Assembly (NCBI RefSeq): GCF_018327685.1
Contig: NZ_BNEL01000001.1
Span: 5,208,001-5,272,000 of the forward strand
Direction: 5' to 3'
Length of the DNA: 64,000 nt
DNA from: Streptomyces sp. TS71-3
GTDB taxonomy: Bacteria; Actinomycetota; Actinomycetes; Streptomycetales; Streptomycetaceae
Positions 1-12,362 of this stretch are shown here, one piece after another (the stretch's first letter is position 1; every line of letters begins with the position of its first letter). The notes under the pieces are model-generated. The model had not been told where the DNA came from and ran no database searches. It worked only from the letters and a program-made list of their open reading frames with translations. Both the position numbers and the translations under genes were made by a program.

Positions 1-78
1 CGATACACCTGACGCTTTCGTGTGCCCGGCCCACCCGACCGGGCAGCGAAGCGCCACAGACGAGGAGAGTACGGCGCC

Positions 79-273
79 ATGCCGAAGAACAAGACGCACA
101 GCGGTGCCAGCAAGCGCTTCAAGGTCACCGGCTCCGGCAAGGTGCTGCGCGAGCGCGCCGGCAAGCGCCACCTGCTTGAGCACAAGTCCTCCCGGCTGAC
201 CCGCCGTCTCACCGGCAACGCCGAGATGGCCCCGGGCGACGCCAAGAAGATCAAGAAGCTTCTCGGCAAGTGA
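79..273 (+). CDS. rpmI: 50S ribosomal protein L35 (bL35)
   Basis: Ribosomal protein bL35 of the large subunit, 64 residues, the usual bacterial length. The sequence is Lys/Arg-rich, begins [15 protein letters not shown] and ends [11 protein letters not shown], both typical of the family. The ATG at 79 follows a GAGGAG ribosome binding site at 62-67; the frame is open further upstream but that part does not look like L35. It lies just before rplT, and in most bacteria infC precedes it; infC would lie left of the window. The order infC-rpmI-rplT is known to be autoregulated by L20 in other bacteria; nothing here tests that. Confidence 0.97.
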   Translation: MPKNKTHSGASKRFKVTGSGKVLRERAGKRHLLEHKSSRLTRRLTGNAEMAPGDAKKIKKLLGK

Positions 274-275
274 CC

Positions 276-297
276 CGTGGCCCCCGAGGGGGCCACG
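276..297 (+). promoter_or_regulatory. Hairpin between rpmI and rplT
   Basis: A perfect 10-bp inverted repeat (CGTGGCCCCC at 276-285 with GGGGGCCACG at 288-297) starts two bases after the rpmI stop. No T-run follows, so it is more likely an attenuator, processing site or mRNA-stability element than a strong terminator, because rplT lies 80 bases downstream in the same orientation. Confidence 0.5.
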
Positions 298-377
298 CGA
301 CGTCAGGACCGGGACCCAATCGACACCGGGCCGGTGAGTGAAGGACAGCAGCCGGCCCCGCTACAAGGAGTTAACAA

Positions 378-761
378 GTGGCACGCGTCAAGCGGGCAGT
401 CAACGCCCACAAGAAGCGCCGGGCGATCCTCGAGCAGGCCAGCGGCTACCGCGGCCAGCGTTCGCGCCTCTACCGCAAGGCGAAGGAGCAGGTCACCCAC
501 TCCCTCGTCTACAACTACAACGACCGCAAGAAGCGCAAGGGCGACTTCCGGCAGCTGTGGATCCAGCGGATCAACGCCGCCGCTCGTGCCAACGGCATGA
601 CGTACAACCGCTTCATCCAGGGTCTGAAGGCCGCCAACATCGAGGTGGACCGCAAGATCCTCGCCGAGCTCGCCGTCAACGACTCCGCGGCCTTCTCCGC
701 GCTCGTCGAGGCCGCTCAGAAGGCGCTTCCGGCGGACGTGAACGCCCCCAAGGCGGCGTGA
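378..761 (+). CDS. rplT: 50S ribosomal protein L20 (bL20)
   Basis: Ribosomal protein bL20, which binds 23S rRNA early in large-subunit assembly. The 127 residues start [19 protein letters not shown] and carry the family's basic N-terminal helix and the core motif [15 protein letters not shown]. The GTG start at 378 sits behind AAGGAG at 364-369. It is co-oriented with rpmI 104 bases upstream and presumably co-transcribed with it. The short acidic/Ala-rich C-terminal tail after about residue 118 is variable in the family. Confidence 0.97.
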   Translation: MARVKRAVNAHKKRRAILEQASGYRGQRSRLYRKAKEQVTHSLVYNYNDRKKRKGDFRQLWIQRINAAARANGMTYNRFIQGLKAANIEVDRKILAELAVNDSAAFSALVEAAQKALPADVNAPKAA

Positions 762-971
762 CGCCAGCGGCTGGCTTCAGCCGATGCTTCGGACCCGTGG
801 GCCGGTGGCCTGCGGGTCCGGTTGTGTGGGGCTCCCGTCCGATGGGTCGCCCCTGGGCGGGGCGGTCGGCCGGCTGCGCCTGGCCCCGCCTGCGGCGCGC
901 CTGATTCACCTGCGGCGGGCCATCAAGGGGGTGGCTCTTGCGGTCTCGCCTCATCCATCCGCCGGTGGGGG

Positions 972-997
972 CTGGTCGCGCAGTTCCCCGCGCCCCT
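972..997. repeat. Copy of dispersed hairpin-arm motif
   Basis: Sequence CTGGTCGCGCAGTTCCCCG continuing CGCCCCT. The same motif recurs at 7457, 7613, 7769 and 7925 and, inverted, at 7994, 8086 and 28374, always outside genes. It leads directly into the tandem array that starts at 994. Confidence 0.75.
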
Positions 998-1262
998 GGA
1001 GGGTGTCGTGGCGGCCCGGAAGTCTGCGTGGCCCTGGAGGGTGTCGTGGCGGCCCGGAAGTCTGCGTGGCCCTGGAGGGGGCCGTGCCGGGCCGGAGGTC
1101 TGCGTGCCCCTGGAAGGCGCCGTGGCGGCTCAGAGAGGTGCGTGCCCCCTGGAGGGCGTCGTGCCGGGCCGGAAACCTGCCTGCCCCCTGGAGACGCCGT
1201 GTCGGCCCAGAGATGTGCGTAACCCCTAGAGGGTGCCGGGCCGGAGATCGGCGGCCCCTGAG
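994..1262. repeat. 38-bp tandem repeat array
   Basis: Seven to eight head-to-tail copies of a roughly 38-bp unit beginning CCCTGGAGGG. The unit starts are at 994, 1032, 1070, 1108, 1147, 1186, 1224 and 1256, so spacings are 38, 38, 38, 39, 39, 38 and 32. The first two copies are nearly identical and later ones decay rightwards. The array fills most of the 630-base gap between rplT and the next gene; I see no gene in this gap. There are no unique spacers, so it is not a CRISPR array. Confidence 0.85.
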
Positions 1263-1393
1263 AAGGTGCCGTGCCGGCTTGGGCATTCCCGTGGCTCCGG
1301 TGGAGCGCCGTTCCGGGCCGGCGATGCCCGGTCTCGGATGCGTCGCTGATCCGGCCCCCAGACCCCGTTCCTCCCCGTACCGAAGGTGCACCC

Positions 1394-2260
<867 letters not shown>

Positions 2261-2315
2261 TAGTGTGGCGGGCTCGTACCAGCCCACCGCGCCGGCTAGG
2301 GAGATGGGATCGGGG

Positions 2316-4770
<2,455 letters not shown>

Positions 4771-4771
<1 letters not shown>

Positions 4772-7317
4772 TGCGGGTCCCGCTTTCCTGGCTGCGGGAG
4801 TACGTCGACCTGCCGGCCACCGAGTCCGGCCGTGACGTCCAGACCAAGCTGATCTCGGCCGGCCTCGAGGTGGAGACCGTCGAGCACCTGGGCGCCGACA
4901 TCAAGGGCCCGCTGGTGGTCGGCCGGGTGCTGACCATCGAGGAGCTGACCGAGTTCAAGAAGCCGATCCGGTACTGCACGGTCGACGTGGGGGCCGCCAA
5001 CAGCACGGGGGAGCCGCAGGAGATCATCTGCGGTGCCACCAACTTCTCCGTCGGCGACAAGGTCGTCGTCTGCCTGCCCGGCGCGGTGCTGCCCGGCGGC
5101 TTCGAGATCGCCGAGCGGAAGACCTACGGCCGGATGTCCCGCGGCATGATCTGCTCCAGCAGCGAGCTGGGCATCGGCGACGACGGCGCGCACGGCATCC
5201 TCATCCTGCCGCCCGAGCACGAGGTGGGCACCGACGCCATCGAGCTGCTGGAGCTCGTGGACGAGGTCCTGGACATCGCCGTCACCCCCGACCGCGGCTA
5301 CTGCCTGTCGATGCGCGGCGTCGCCCGCGAGACGGCCACGGCCTACGGCCTGACGCTGCGCGACCCGGCCCTGCTCGACGTCCCCCAGCCGAACACCTTC
5401 GGCCACCCGGTGGTGGTCAGCGACACGTACGGCTGCGACCGCTTCACCGCCCGCACCGTCACCGGCCTGAACCCCGAGGCGCGCTCCCCGATCTGGCTGC
5501 AGCGCCGCCTCCAGAAGGCCGGCATGCGTCCCATCTCGCTCGCCGTGGACGTCACCAACTACGTGATGCTGGAGCTCGGCCAGCCCCTGCACGCCTACGA
5601 CAAGCACCGCGTCCAGGGCGCCATCGGGGTGCGCCGCGCCCAGCCGGGCGAGAAGCTCACCACGCTCGACGACGTCGAGCGGGTCCTGCACCCCGAGGAC
5701 CTGGTCATCACCGACGACCGGGGCCCGATCGGGCTCGCCGGCGTGATGGGCGGCGCGAACACCGAGATCAACGGGTCCACGGCCGCCGACCCGGAGACCG
5801 GCGAGGTCGCCGGCAGCACGGACGTCGTCATCGAGGCCGCGCACTTCGACCCCGTCGCCATCGCCCGCGCCGCCCGCCGCCACAAGCTGTCCTCCGAGGC
5901 GTCACGGCGCTTCGAGCGCGGCGTCGACCCGCAGGCGGCGGCCGCCGCCGCGCAGCGCACCGTGGACCTGCTGGTGCTGCTCGCGGCGGGCACCGCCGAC
6001 CCCGGCGTCACCGAGGTCGCGGCGCCCACCGTGCCCCGCACCATCACCATCCCGGCCGACCACCCGGACCAGGTCGCCGGCGTGGCCTACGGCCGCGAGA
6101 CCGTCGTCCGCCGCCTCCAGCAGATCGGCTGCGACGTCCTCGGGCAGGACGAGCTGGAGGTCACGGTGCCGTCCTGGCGCCCCGACCTCGGCGACCCGAA
6201 CGACCTCGCCGAGGAGGTCATCCGCCTTGAGGGCTACGAGAACCTCCCCGCCACCCTGCCCAGGCCCCCCGCGGGCCGCGGCCTGACCGAGCGGCAGCGG
6301 CTGCACCGCCGCGTCGGGCGGGCGCTGGCGGGCGCCGGGTACGTGGAGGCGCCGAACTACCCGTTCATCAGCGAGTCGGTCTTCGACCAGCTCGGCCTGG
6401 ACGCAGGCGACCCGGCGCGCCGCGTGGTCACGCTCGTCAACCCGCTCTCCGACGAGGAGCCGGCGCTGCGCACCACGCTGCTGCCCGGCCTGCTCGGCGC
6501 GCTGCGCCGCAACGACGGCCGCGGCAGCCGCGACCTGGCCCTCTTCGAGACCGGCCTGGTCTTCCAGCCCCGCGAGCGGCAGCGGATCGCGACCCGGCTC
6601 CCGGTCGACCGGCGGCCCAGCGACGAGGAGATCGTCGACCTGACCGAGGCGCTGCCCGTCCAGCCGCGGCACCTCGCGGTCGTCCTCGCGGGCGCCCGCG
6701 AGCAGGCCGGCTGGTGGGGCGGGGGCCGCCCGGCCGAGTGGGCCGACGCCGTCGAGGCCGCGCGGATCGTCGCCCGGGAGACCGGGGTCGAGCTCACGGT
6801 CCGCGCGGGCCGCTACGGGCCCTGGCACCCGGGCCGGTGCGCCGAGCTCGTGGTGCGACTGGACGGCGCCGAGGGCGAGGGCACCGAGCAGGTCATCGGG
6901 CACGCCGGTGAGCTGCACCCCGGTGTCGTCAAGACGCTCGGGCTGCCGGACCGCACCTGCGCGATGGAACTCGACCTCGACCGCCTCCAGGAGGCGAGCC
7001 AGGGCGTCGTCCAGGCGCCGTGGATCTCCACGTTCCCGGTCGCCACGCAGGACGTCGCGCTCGTCGTGGACGCCGCAGTGCCGGCCGCGGACGTCGAGGC
7101 GGTGCTGCGCGAGGGCGCCGGCGGGCTGCTGGAGTCCATCCGGCTGTTCGACGTCTTCACCGGCGAGCAGATCGGCGAGGGCCGCAAGTCCCTCGCCTAC
7201 GCGCTGCGGTTCCGTGCCCCCGACCGGACGCTGACCGTCGAGGAGGCCAGCGCGGCGCGGGACGCTGCGGTCTCGCTCGCGGCGGAGCGGGTGGGGGCGG
7301 TGCTCCGAGGCGCGTAG
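4771..7317 (+). CDS. pheT: Phenylalanyl-tRNA synthetase beta subunit
   Basis: Beta subunit of PheRS, 848 residues, a full-length bacterial PheT. It begins [15 protein letters not shown]. In order it shows a tRNA-binding OB fold (about 40-150, with [14 protein letters not shown]), the B3/B4 editing domain (about 215-370), the B5 domain (about 400-490), a catalytic-like core (about 500-700) and the C-terminal ferredoxin-like anticodon-binding domain (about 750-845). The ATG is shared with the pheS stop. Downstream lies a kilobase of repeats and inverted motifs where transcription probably ends. Confidence 0.97.
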
Positions 7318-7391
7318 CGCCTGCGGCGCGCCGCTGTGCCGGTGCTGTGGTGGCCGGTGGGGTTTGGTTCTGCGGTTCCCCGCGCTCCTTT

Positions 7392-7988
7392 CACCTGCGG
7401 TGGGCCACCTGGTCCAGCCCCTTCCGGTCGTCTGCTTGGCCACTGGTCGGTGGTGGCTGGTCGCGCAGTTCCCCGCGCCCCTTTTTGGCGCTTCGCGCCT
7501 TGTTCCGCCTGCGGCGGCGCGGGGGCTGTGTGAGGCCGGCCGCGGTTCACCTGCGGTGGGCTATCGGGTCCTGCCCCTTGCGGTCGCCTGTTTGGCTGCT
7601 GGTCGGTGGTGGCTGGTCGCGCAGTTCCCCGCGCCCCTTTTTGGCGCTTCGCGCCTTGTTCCGCCTGCGGCGGCGCGGGGGCTGTGTGAGGCCGGCCGCG
7701 GTTCACCTGCGGTGGGCTATCGGGTCCTGCCCCTTGCGGTCGTCTGCTTGGCTGCTGGTCGGTGGTGGCTGGTCGCGCAGTTCCCCGCGCCCCTTTTTGG
7801 CGCTTCGCGCCTTGTTCCGCCTGCGGCGGCGCGGGGGCTGTGTGAGGCCGGCCGCGGTTCACCTGCGGTGGGCTATCGGGTCCTGCCCCTTGCGGTCGTC
7901 TGCTTGGCTGCTGGTCGGTGGTGGCTGGTCGCGCAGTTCCCCGCGCCCCTTTTTGGCGCTTCGCGCCTTGTTCCGCCTGCGGCGGCGC
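7392..7988. repeat. 156-bp tandem repeat array (3.8 copies)
   Basis: Four near-identical direct copies with a period of exactly 156 bases, starting at 7392, 7548, 7704 and 7860; the last breaks off at about 7988. Each copy holds the motif GTCGCGCAGTTCCCCGCGCC (7460, 7616, 7772, 7928) and the segment GGCGCTTCGCGCC, itself an inverted repeat. Copies 2-4 are almost unchanged while copy 1 has diverged at its left edge, which suggests recent amplification. Any reading frame through it is a periodic artefact. The whole gap 7318-8374 holds no gene that I recognise. Confidence 0.9.
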
Positions 7989-7993
7989 CCCTC

Positions 7994-8015
7994 AGGGGCG
8001 CGGGGAACTGCGCGA
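7994..8015. repeat. Inverted copy of dispersed motif, hairpin arm
   Basis: AGGGGCGCGGGGAACTGCGC at 7994-8013 is the reverse complement of the arm at 7931-7950 in the last 156-bp unit. The two can pair as a long stem with a 43-base loop that contains a smaller hairpin (GGCGCTTCGCGCC). It is a plausible bidirectional terminator beyond pheT. Confidence 0.6.
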
Positions 8016-8085
8016 GAATCGGGATGTTTCTGAGGTGCGCCGCCGGGATCAGCCGTTGCGGTCTTGGGTGCGAAGCGCCGTGTCA

Positions 8086-8105
8086 AGGGGCGCGGGGAAC
8101 TGCGC
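8086..8105. repeat. Second inverted copy of dispersed motif
   Basis: A further inverted copy of the motif, about 90 bases after the first. It is separate from the tandem array. The rest of the gap up to the next gene at 8375 shows nothing recognisable. Confidence 0.65.
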
Positions 8106-8374
8106 AAAGAACCGCACCGCCACCCGCACCGCACCCGCCGCCGGCGCAAGGCTGAGCCCACCGCCCCGCGGCCGGGAGGACCCGCCCCCGAACGGCCGTG
8201 CGGCCGAACCCGGTTCACACCCCGTGTGAAGGGAAAGCTCTCCAACACGGCCAGCGCGATAACCTGCCGTGAGCACCGGCTGCGTCAGCAGCCCCCGCGC
8301 CGGCACGGCGTGCGCCCCGGGTGCCCGCTGGCCCCCCACGCCGTCCTGTCCGCTGCGCGCCTACGGAGGGCCCG

Positions 8375-9715
8375 ATGCAGCCCAACACCCTGCTCGACGC
8401 GATCCTGGACGAGGCGGGCATCTCTCACGCGGGCCTCGCCGCCCACGTCAATCTGGCGGGCAAGGCCCGCGGCCTGGCGCTCAGATACGAACACACCGCG
8501 GTCGCCCGCTGGTTGAAGGGGCAGCGGCCGCGCGGGCAGGTGCCCGACCTGATCTGCGAGGTGCTCGCGGGCCGGCTGCACCGGCCCGTCACCCTCGACG
8601 ACATCGGCCTCGGCGTGCCCGGCAGGGCCGCCCCGCAGGGTGCCACCTCGCTGTCCGGCTTCGTGGAGCGCGCCACCGCGCTCTGGCGCTCCGACGAGCA
8701 GCAGCGGGCCCACATCCTCGGCGCCCCCGCCGTCACCGGCACCCCGGCCGTGATGCCGGTCTGGGAGTGGGAGAACCCGCCGGAGGACGTCGACGTGTCC
8801 CGCGGCGGAAGGCGCCGGGTGAGCATGTCGGACATCGAGGTGCTGCGGGCCGCGCGCACCCACTACGAGCAGATGTACCGCAAGGCCGGCGGCGTGGCCA
8901 CCCGCTCCCGCATCGTCGGATTCCTCAACACCGAGGCGACGCCGCTGCTGCGCGGCAGTTACCCCGACCCCACGGGGCGGCAGCTGCACCGCGCCACCGG
9001 CGGCCTGGTCGCCATCGCGGGGATCTGCGCCTACGACTCCGACGCGCACGGCCTCGCCCAGCGCTACTTCCACCAGGCGCTGCGGCTCGCCAAGGCCAGC
9101 GGGGACCGCGGGCTCGGCGCCTACGTGATCGCGCTGCTGGTCAACCAGTCGCTGTTCATGCGGGAGTACCGGCAGGCGGTCGCGTTCGCGGAGGCCGCGC
9201 TGCGCGCCGCGGGCAAGCACATCACCCCCGCCCTGGCGTCGGACCTGTACGCGATGCAGGCCAAGGCGTACGCGCACCTCGGTGACGGCAGTAGCGCCCT
9301 GTCCTGCATCAGGCGTGCGGAGACCGCCGCCGATCGCATCAGCCGGGGCCACGAACCGGACGAGACGGGCTACGTCCAGCCGGGCCTGGTCAACGTCCAG
9401 GTGGCGGAGGCGCTTCTCAGCCTCGGGGACCTGGCGGCGGCACAGGAGCACGCCGCGGCCGCGGTCGGCACCCCGGCGCACGACCGGGGCCGCGTGCACC
9501 GGCTCGCCATCCTGAGCCAGATCGAACTGCGCCAGGGCAACGCGGATCAGGCGGTCGCGACGGCCGTGCAGATGGCTGAGCAGGCGCGGGGCATGGAGTC
9601 GCAGCGGTTGCGCGACCGGCTGCGTGCGGTCCGCGAACACCTCGTCCGCACCGGGGGAGCGGGCACGGCGGAGGCGGCCGAACTGATCGACGGGGCACTA
9701 CGCGTACCGCTCTGA
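8375..9715 (+). CDS. HTH transcriptional regulator with TPR-like C-terminus
   Basis: A 446-residue protein of a type common in Streptomyces. The N-terminal 70 residues look like a helix-turn-helix of the XRE class (LLDAILDEAGISHAGLAAHV, then ARWLKGQRPRG). The C-terminal half, from about residue 200, is Ala/Leu-rich and helical with tetratricopeptide-like pairs such as AQRYFHQALRLAKASGD and AVAFAEAALRAAGKH. NsdA-type developmental regulators have this general build, but I cannot assign the exact family. ATG 8375 follows GGAGGG at 8365-8370. A Nudix gene lies 52 bases downstream. Confidence 0.75.
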   Translation: MQPNTLLDAILDEAGISHAGLAAHVNLAGKARGLALRYEHTAVARWLKGQRPRGQVPDLICEVLAGRLHRPVTLDDIGLGVPGRAAPQGATSLSGFVERATALWRSDEQQRAHILGAPAVTGTPAVMPVWEWENPPEDVDVSRGGRRRVSMSDIEVLRAARTHYEQMYRKAGGVATRSRIVGFLNTEATPLLRGSYPDPTGRQLHRATGGLVAIAGICAYDSDAHGLAQRYFHQALRLAKASGDRGLGAYVIALLVNQSLFMREYRQAVAFAEAALRAAGKHITPALASDLYAMQAKAYAHLGDGSSALSCIRRAETAADRISRGHEPDETGYVQPGLVNVQVAEALLSLGDLAAAQEHAAAAVGTPAHDRGRVHRLAILSQIELRQGNADQAVATAVQMAEQARGMESQRLRDRLRAVREHLVRTGGAGTAEAAELIDGALRVPL

Positions 9716-9767
9716 GCATGCTGCTGCTGCGATATAGCCATCTATCCGACCGGAAGGTGGCAGGACC

Positions 9768-10322
9768 GTGCAGTGGAGAAAGCAGAGCGAGCAGACCGTC
9801 TACGCGAACCGGTGGTTCGACGTCAATCTGGCCGATGTGGAACTGCCGGACGGTAATCACCTGGACCATTTCCTGATCCGGCTGCGGCCCGTGGCCGTCG
9901 CCACCGTCGTCAACGCCGCCAACGAGGTGCTGCTGCTCTGGCGGCACCGGTTCATCACTGACAGCTGGGGCTGGGAGCTGCCGGCCGGGGTCGTCGAGGA
10001 CGGCGAGGACATCGCCTACGCCGCGGCCCGAGAGCTGGAGGAGGAGACCGGCTGGCGGCCGGGGCCCCTGCGGCACCTGATGACGGTGGAGCCCTCCAAC
10101 GGGCTCTCCGACGCCAGGCACCACATCTTCTGGGCCGACGACGGGGTCTACACCGGCCCACCAGTGGACGACTTCGAGTCGGACCGCCGCGAGTGGGTCT
10201 CCCTCGAACTCGTCCCCAAGCTGGTGGCCCGCGGTGAGGTCCCGGCCGCCAACATGGCTGCGGCCCTGCTCCTGTTGCACCATCTCAGGCTGGGGCAGGT
10301 TGCCGTGCCGCATCCCTCCTGA
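9768..10322 (+). CDS. Nudix hydrolase
   Basis: Pyrophosphohydrolase of the Nudix superfamily, 184 residues. The Nudix box G-x5-E-x7-RE-x-x-EE-x-G is complete at residues about 74-96, including the metal-binding REL EE core (AARELEEETGW). The layout, with a short N-terminal strand domain (FDVNLADVELPDG) ahead of the box, resembles ADP-ribose or nucleotide-sugar pyrophosphatases, but the substrate cannot be told. GTG 9768 was chosen; AAGG at 9754-9757 can serve as ribosome binding site. It is co-oriented with the preceding regulator. Confidence 0.88.
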   Translation: MQWRKQSEQTVYANRWFDVNLADVELPDGNHLDHFLIRLRPVAVATVVNAANEVLLLWRHRFITDSWGWELPAGVVEDGEDIAYAAARELEEETGWRPGPLRHLMTVEPSNGLSDARHHIFWADDGVYTGPPVDDFESDRREWVSLELVPKLVARGEVPAANMAAALLLLHHLRLGQVAVPHPS

Positions 10323-10337
10323 TCCGGGGCCGGTGGG

Positions 10338-10592
10338 CTAACGCAGCAGTTGCCAGACGGCCACGACCAGCGCTCCCACCGCCGTCAGCGCGGCGACGGT
10401 GGGAAGGGGCCAGCGTGTGTGCTCCAGGGCGGTCAACCGGGCGTGCAGGTCATCCTGTTCCTTGGCATTCTGCTCGTCGCGCTGGGTGAGCAACGCAAGG
10501 TGGCCTTCCATCCGGGCAATGCCCACATCCAGCCGTCTGCGTAACTCTGCGATGTCTTCCGGGACCACGGGATGCTCGGGGTCGGGGGTCAC
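10338..10592 (-). CDS. Small coiled-coil, tail-anchored membrane protein with TTA codon
   Basis: An 84-residue protein of unknown function. Residues about 10-60 are highly charged and predicted coiled coil (ELRRRLDVGIARMEGHLALL, then EQNAKEQDDLHARLTALE); residues about 64-82 form one C-terminal membrane segment (VAALTAVGALVVAVWQLL). The GTG start at 10592 is set by an AAGGAG seven bases upstream. Leu in AELRRR is encoded by TTA (complement of 10542-10544), so translation should depend on the bldA tRNA if this is Streptomyces. Convergent with the Nudix gene, which ends 15 bases away. No confident family. Confidence 0.7.
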   Translation of the reverse strand: MTPDPEHPVVPEDIAELRRRLDVGIARMEGHLALLTQRDEQNAKEQDDLHARLTALEHTRWPLPTVAALTAVGALVVAVWQLLR

Positions 10593-10723
10593 AGATCCGC
10601 TCCTTTCCGTAGGTGTCACATCCCCTTGTGCAGATACGGAAAGTCAATCCCCCTGGTAGGCGCGGCGAAAGAGTGTGCGGCAGGTGGGTGTGTGTTAGCG
10701 GCGCACACGCCGTGTGAAAGATA

Positions 10724-10755
10724 CGTGCCCGGCGCTCCCAGGAGCGCCGGGCACG
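10724..10755 (-). terminator. Perfect 15-bp hairpin after the fadB-like gene
   Basis: CGTGCCCGGCGCTCC at 10724-10738 pairs perfectly with GGAGCGCCGGGCACG at 10741-10755. It lies about 100 bases beyond the stop of the leftward dehydrogenase gene and ahead of the small membrane-protein gene. The stem is very stable; no T-run follows, as is usual for Streptomyces terminators. Confidence 0.7.
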
Positions 10756-10856
10756 AACTCGAACTCCGGCCCGACTACATGGAGTGACACGAACCGGGAT
10801 AGCTCCCCGTGACCTCAGGCGGAAGGCGTCTGGTCACACGTGTAGATCCTGTGGTG

Positions 10857-11729
10857 TCAGGTGTAAACGTAGAACCCCGAGCCGGTCTTCTGGCCGAGCC
10901 GGCCCGCGTCGACCATCCGCTGGAGCAGCGGGGGAGCGGCGTACAGCGGCTCCTTGTACTCCTCGTACATCGAGGTGGCCACCGAGACGACGGTGTCCAG
11001 GCCGATCAGGTCGGTGAGCCGGAGCGGGCCCATGGGGTGGGCGCAGCCGAGGACCATGCCGTCGTCGATGTCCTCCCGGCTGGCGATGCCCGACTCGAAC
11101 ATCCGGACCGCCGCCAGCAGGTAGGGGATGAGCAGGGCGTTGACCACGAAGCCGGAGCGGTCCTGGGCCCTGATCGCGTGCTTGCCGAGCACCTTCTCGG
11201 TCAGCAGCTGCGCCCTGCTGATGGTGCCCTCGGAGGTGGTCAGCGCCGGGATCAGCTCGACCAGCCGCTGCACCGGCGCGGGGTTGAAGAAGTGGATGCC
11301 GATGACCTGGTCCGGGCGGGTGGTCGCGACGGCCAGCCTGACCAGCGGGATCGAGGAGGTGTTGGACGCGAGGATGGCGTCCCGCCGGGTCACCACGGCG
11401 TCGAGCACCCGGAAGATCTCCGTCTTGACCTGCTCGTTCTCGACGACGGCCTCGATGACCAGATCACGGTCGGCGAACTCGCCGAGGTCGGTGGTGAAGC
11501 TCAGCCGCTCACGGGCGGCATCCTCGTCCGCCTTGGTGATCTTGCCGCGGTCGGCGGCCCGGGAGAGCGAGTTGAACAGCCGGGTGCGGCCGATCTCCAG
11601 CGCCTCTCCGGTGGTCTCCGCGACCATGACCTCAAGACCGGCGCGGGCGCACACCTCCGCGATGCCCGCCCCCATCTGGCCACAACCCACCACACCGACG
11701 CGTGTGATGTCGGTCAGGGTGTCCGTCAC
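10857..11729 (-). CDS. 3-hydroxybutyryl-CoA dehydrogenase
   Basis: NAD(P)-dependent L-3-hydroxyacyl-CoA dehydrogenase, 290 residues, for interconversion of acetoacetyl-CoA and 3-hydroxybutyryl-CoA. The Rossmann motif GVVGCGQMGAGIAEV is at residues 11-25; the catalytic His lies in GIHFFNPAPVQRLVE near 140, with SNTSSIPL before it. The C-terminal helical domain ends GRLGQKTGSGFYVYT. GTG 11729 was chosen because AAAGGGA lies just upstream and the Rossmann strand starts ten residues in. It appears monocistronic. FadB2/Hbd-type enzymes feed PHB, butyryl-CoA or ethylmalonyl-CoA metabolism; which one is not evident. Confidence 0.92.
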   Translation of the reverse strand: MTDTLTDITRVGVVGCGQMGAGIAEVCARAGLEVMVAETTGEALEIGRTRLFNSLSRAADRGKITKADEDAARERLSFTTDLGEFADRDLVIEAVVENEQVKTEIFRVLDAVVTRRDAILASNTSSIPLVRLAVATTRPDQVIGIHFFNPAPVQRLVELIPALTTSEGTISRAQLLTEKVLGKHAIRAQDRSGFVVNALLIPYLLAAVRMFESGIASREDIDDGMVLGCAHPMGPLRLTDLIGLDTVVSVATSMYEEYKEPLYAAPPLLQRMVDAGRLGQKTGSGFYVYT

Positions 11730-11923
11730 ATCGTCCCTTTCGGCGATCCTCGACCCCGGCGACCGCACGGCCATGCCCGCGGGCGCCTGTTCCGGCCTGC
11801 ACGGTACTCCGGGCGGCCACACCGCCCACCGGCCGGGTCGGACGTGCCGACCCGGCCGGTGGGGTGCCTGCCCATGAATCTACGGTGGCGTGGGTGTGCG
11901 GGAACGGAGGACGGCGCGGCGCG

Positions 11924-12118
11924 TCACCGCGTCGGCTTCTCGTGCCGGACCACCGAGTCGGGGCCCGGGGACATCACGGCCTCGTGCCCGTCCTCGAAGC
12001 GCACCCGGTACGGGGGGTTGCCGTCGTTGCCGAGAACTTCGACGATCTGCGCGACCCTGTCCTCCTGCCCGACAACCCTGCCGTGCATCAGGAGCCGGTC
12101 GCCCTTGGTTGCCTGCAT
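11924..12118 (-). CDS. DUF1918 domain protein
   Basis: A 64-residue protein matching the actinobacterial DUF1918 pattern: start MQATKGDRLLMHGR, middle QIVEVLGNDGNPPYRVRFED and end HEAVMSPGPDSVVRHE. It is predicted to be a small beta-barrel (SH3-like) cytosolic protein; function unknown. It has its own gap of about 240 bases upstream, in which I recognise nothing beyond possible promoter sequence, and about 190 bases downstream before the dehydrogenase start. Confidence 0.82.
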   Translation of the reverse strand: MQATKGDRLLMHGRVVGQEDRVAQIVEVLGNDGNPPYRVRFEDGHEAVMSPGPDSVVRHEKPTR

Positions 12119-12362
12119 CGGAGTGACCTCCTCGTCACGCCCGGCGGGACGCCGCCCGGATGGCCGGGGCGGGGCCTCGTCCGGGGCCAGCGTTCCGTGG
12201 TCTGTCCGCGGCTGTCATTTTACGACCGGCTCACCGCCGACGGCGATATGTGGGAGTACGAACGCGGTCGCCGCAGCGTGCGCACCGCGCGCGTGCGCAG
12301 TGGTCCCGCGGTGCGGGGCACACCGGCCCGCCGTCCGTGACACCGGCCTTCTGTGGGTTCTC

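Noticed and set aside
994..1262. Possible CRISPR array
   Set aside because: Repeats are directly adjacent with no unique spacers, and no cas genes are in the window.
5902..7443. Minus-strand frame opposite pheT
   Set aside because: It mirrors pheT codon structure; PheT motifs on the plus strand are complete.
7364..8155. Periodic open frame through the 156-bp array
   Set aside because: 156 is divisible by three, so any frame through the array stays open. The product is a repetitive artefact without a start signal.
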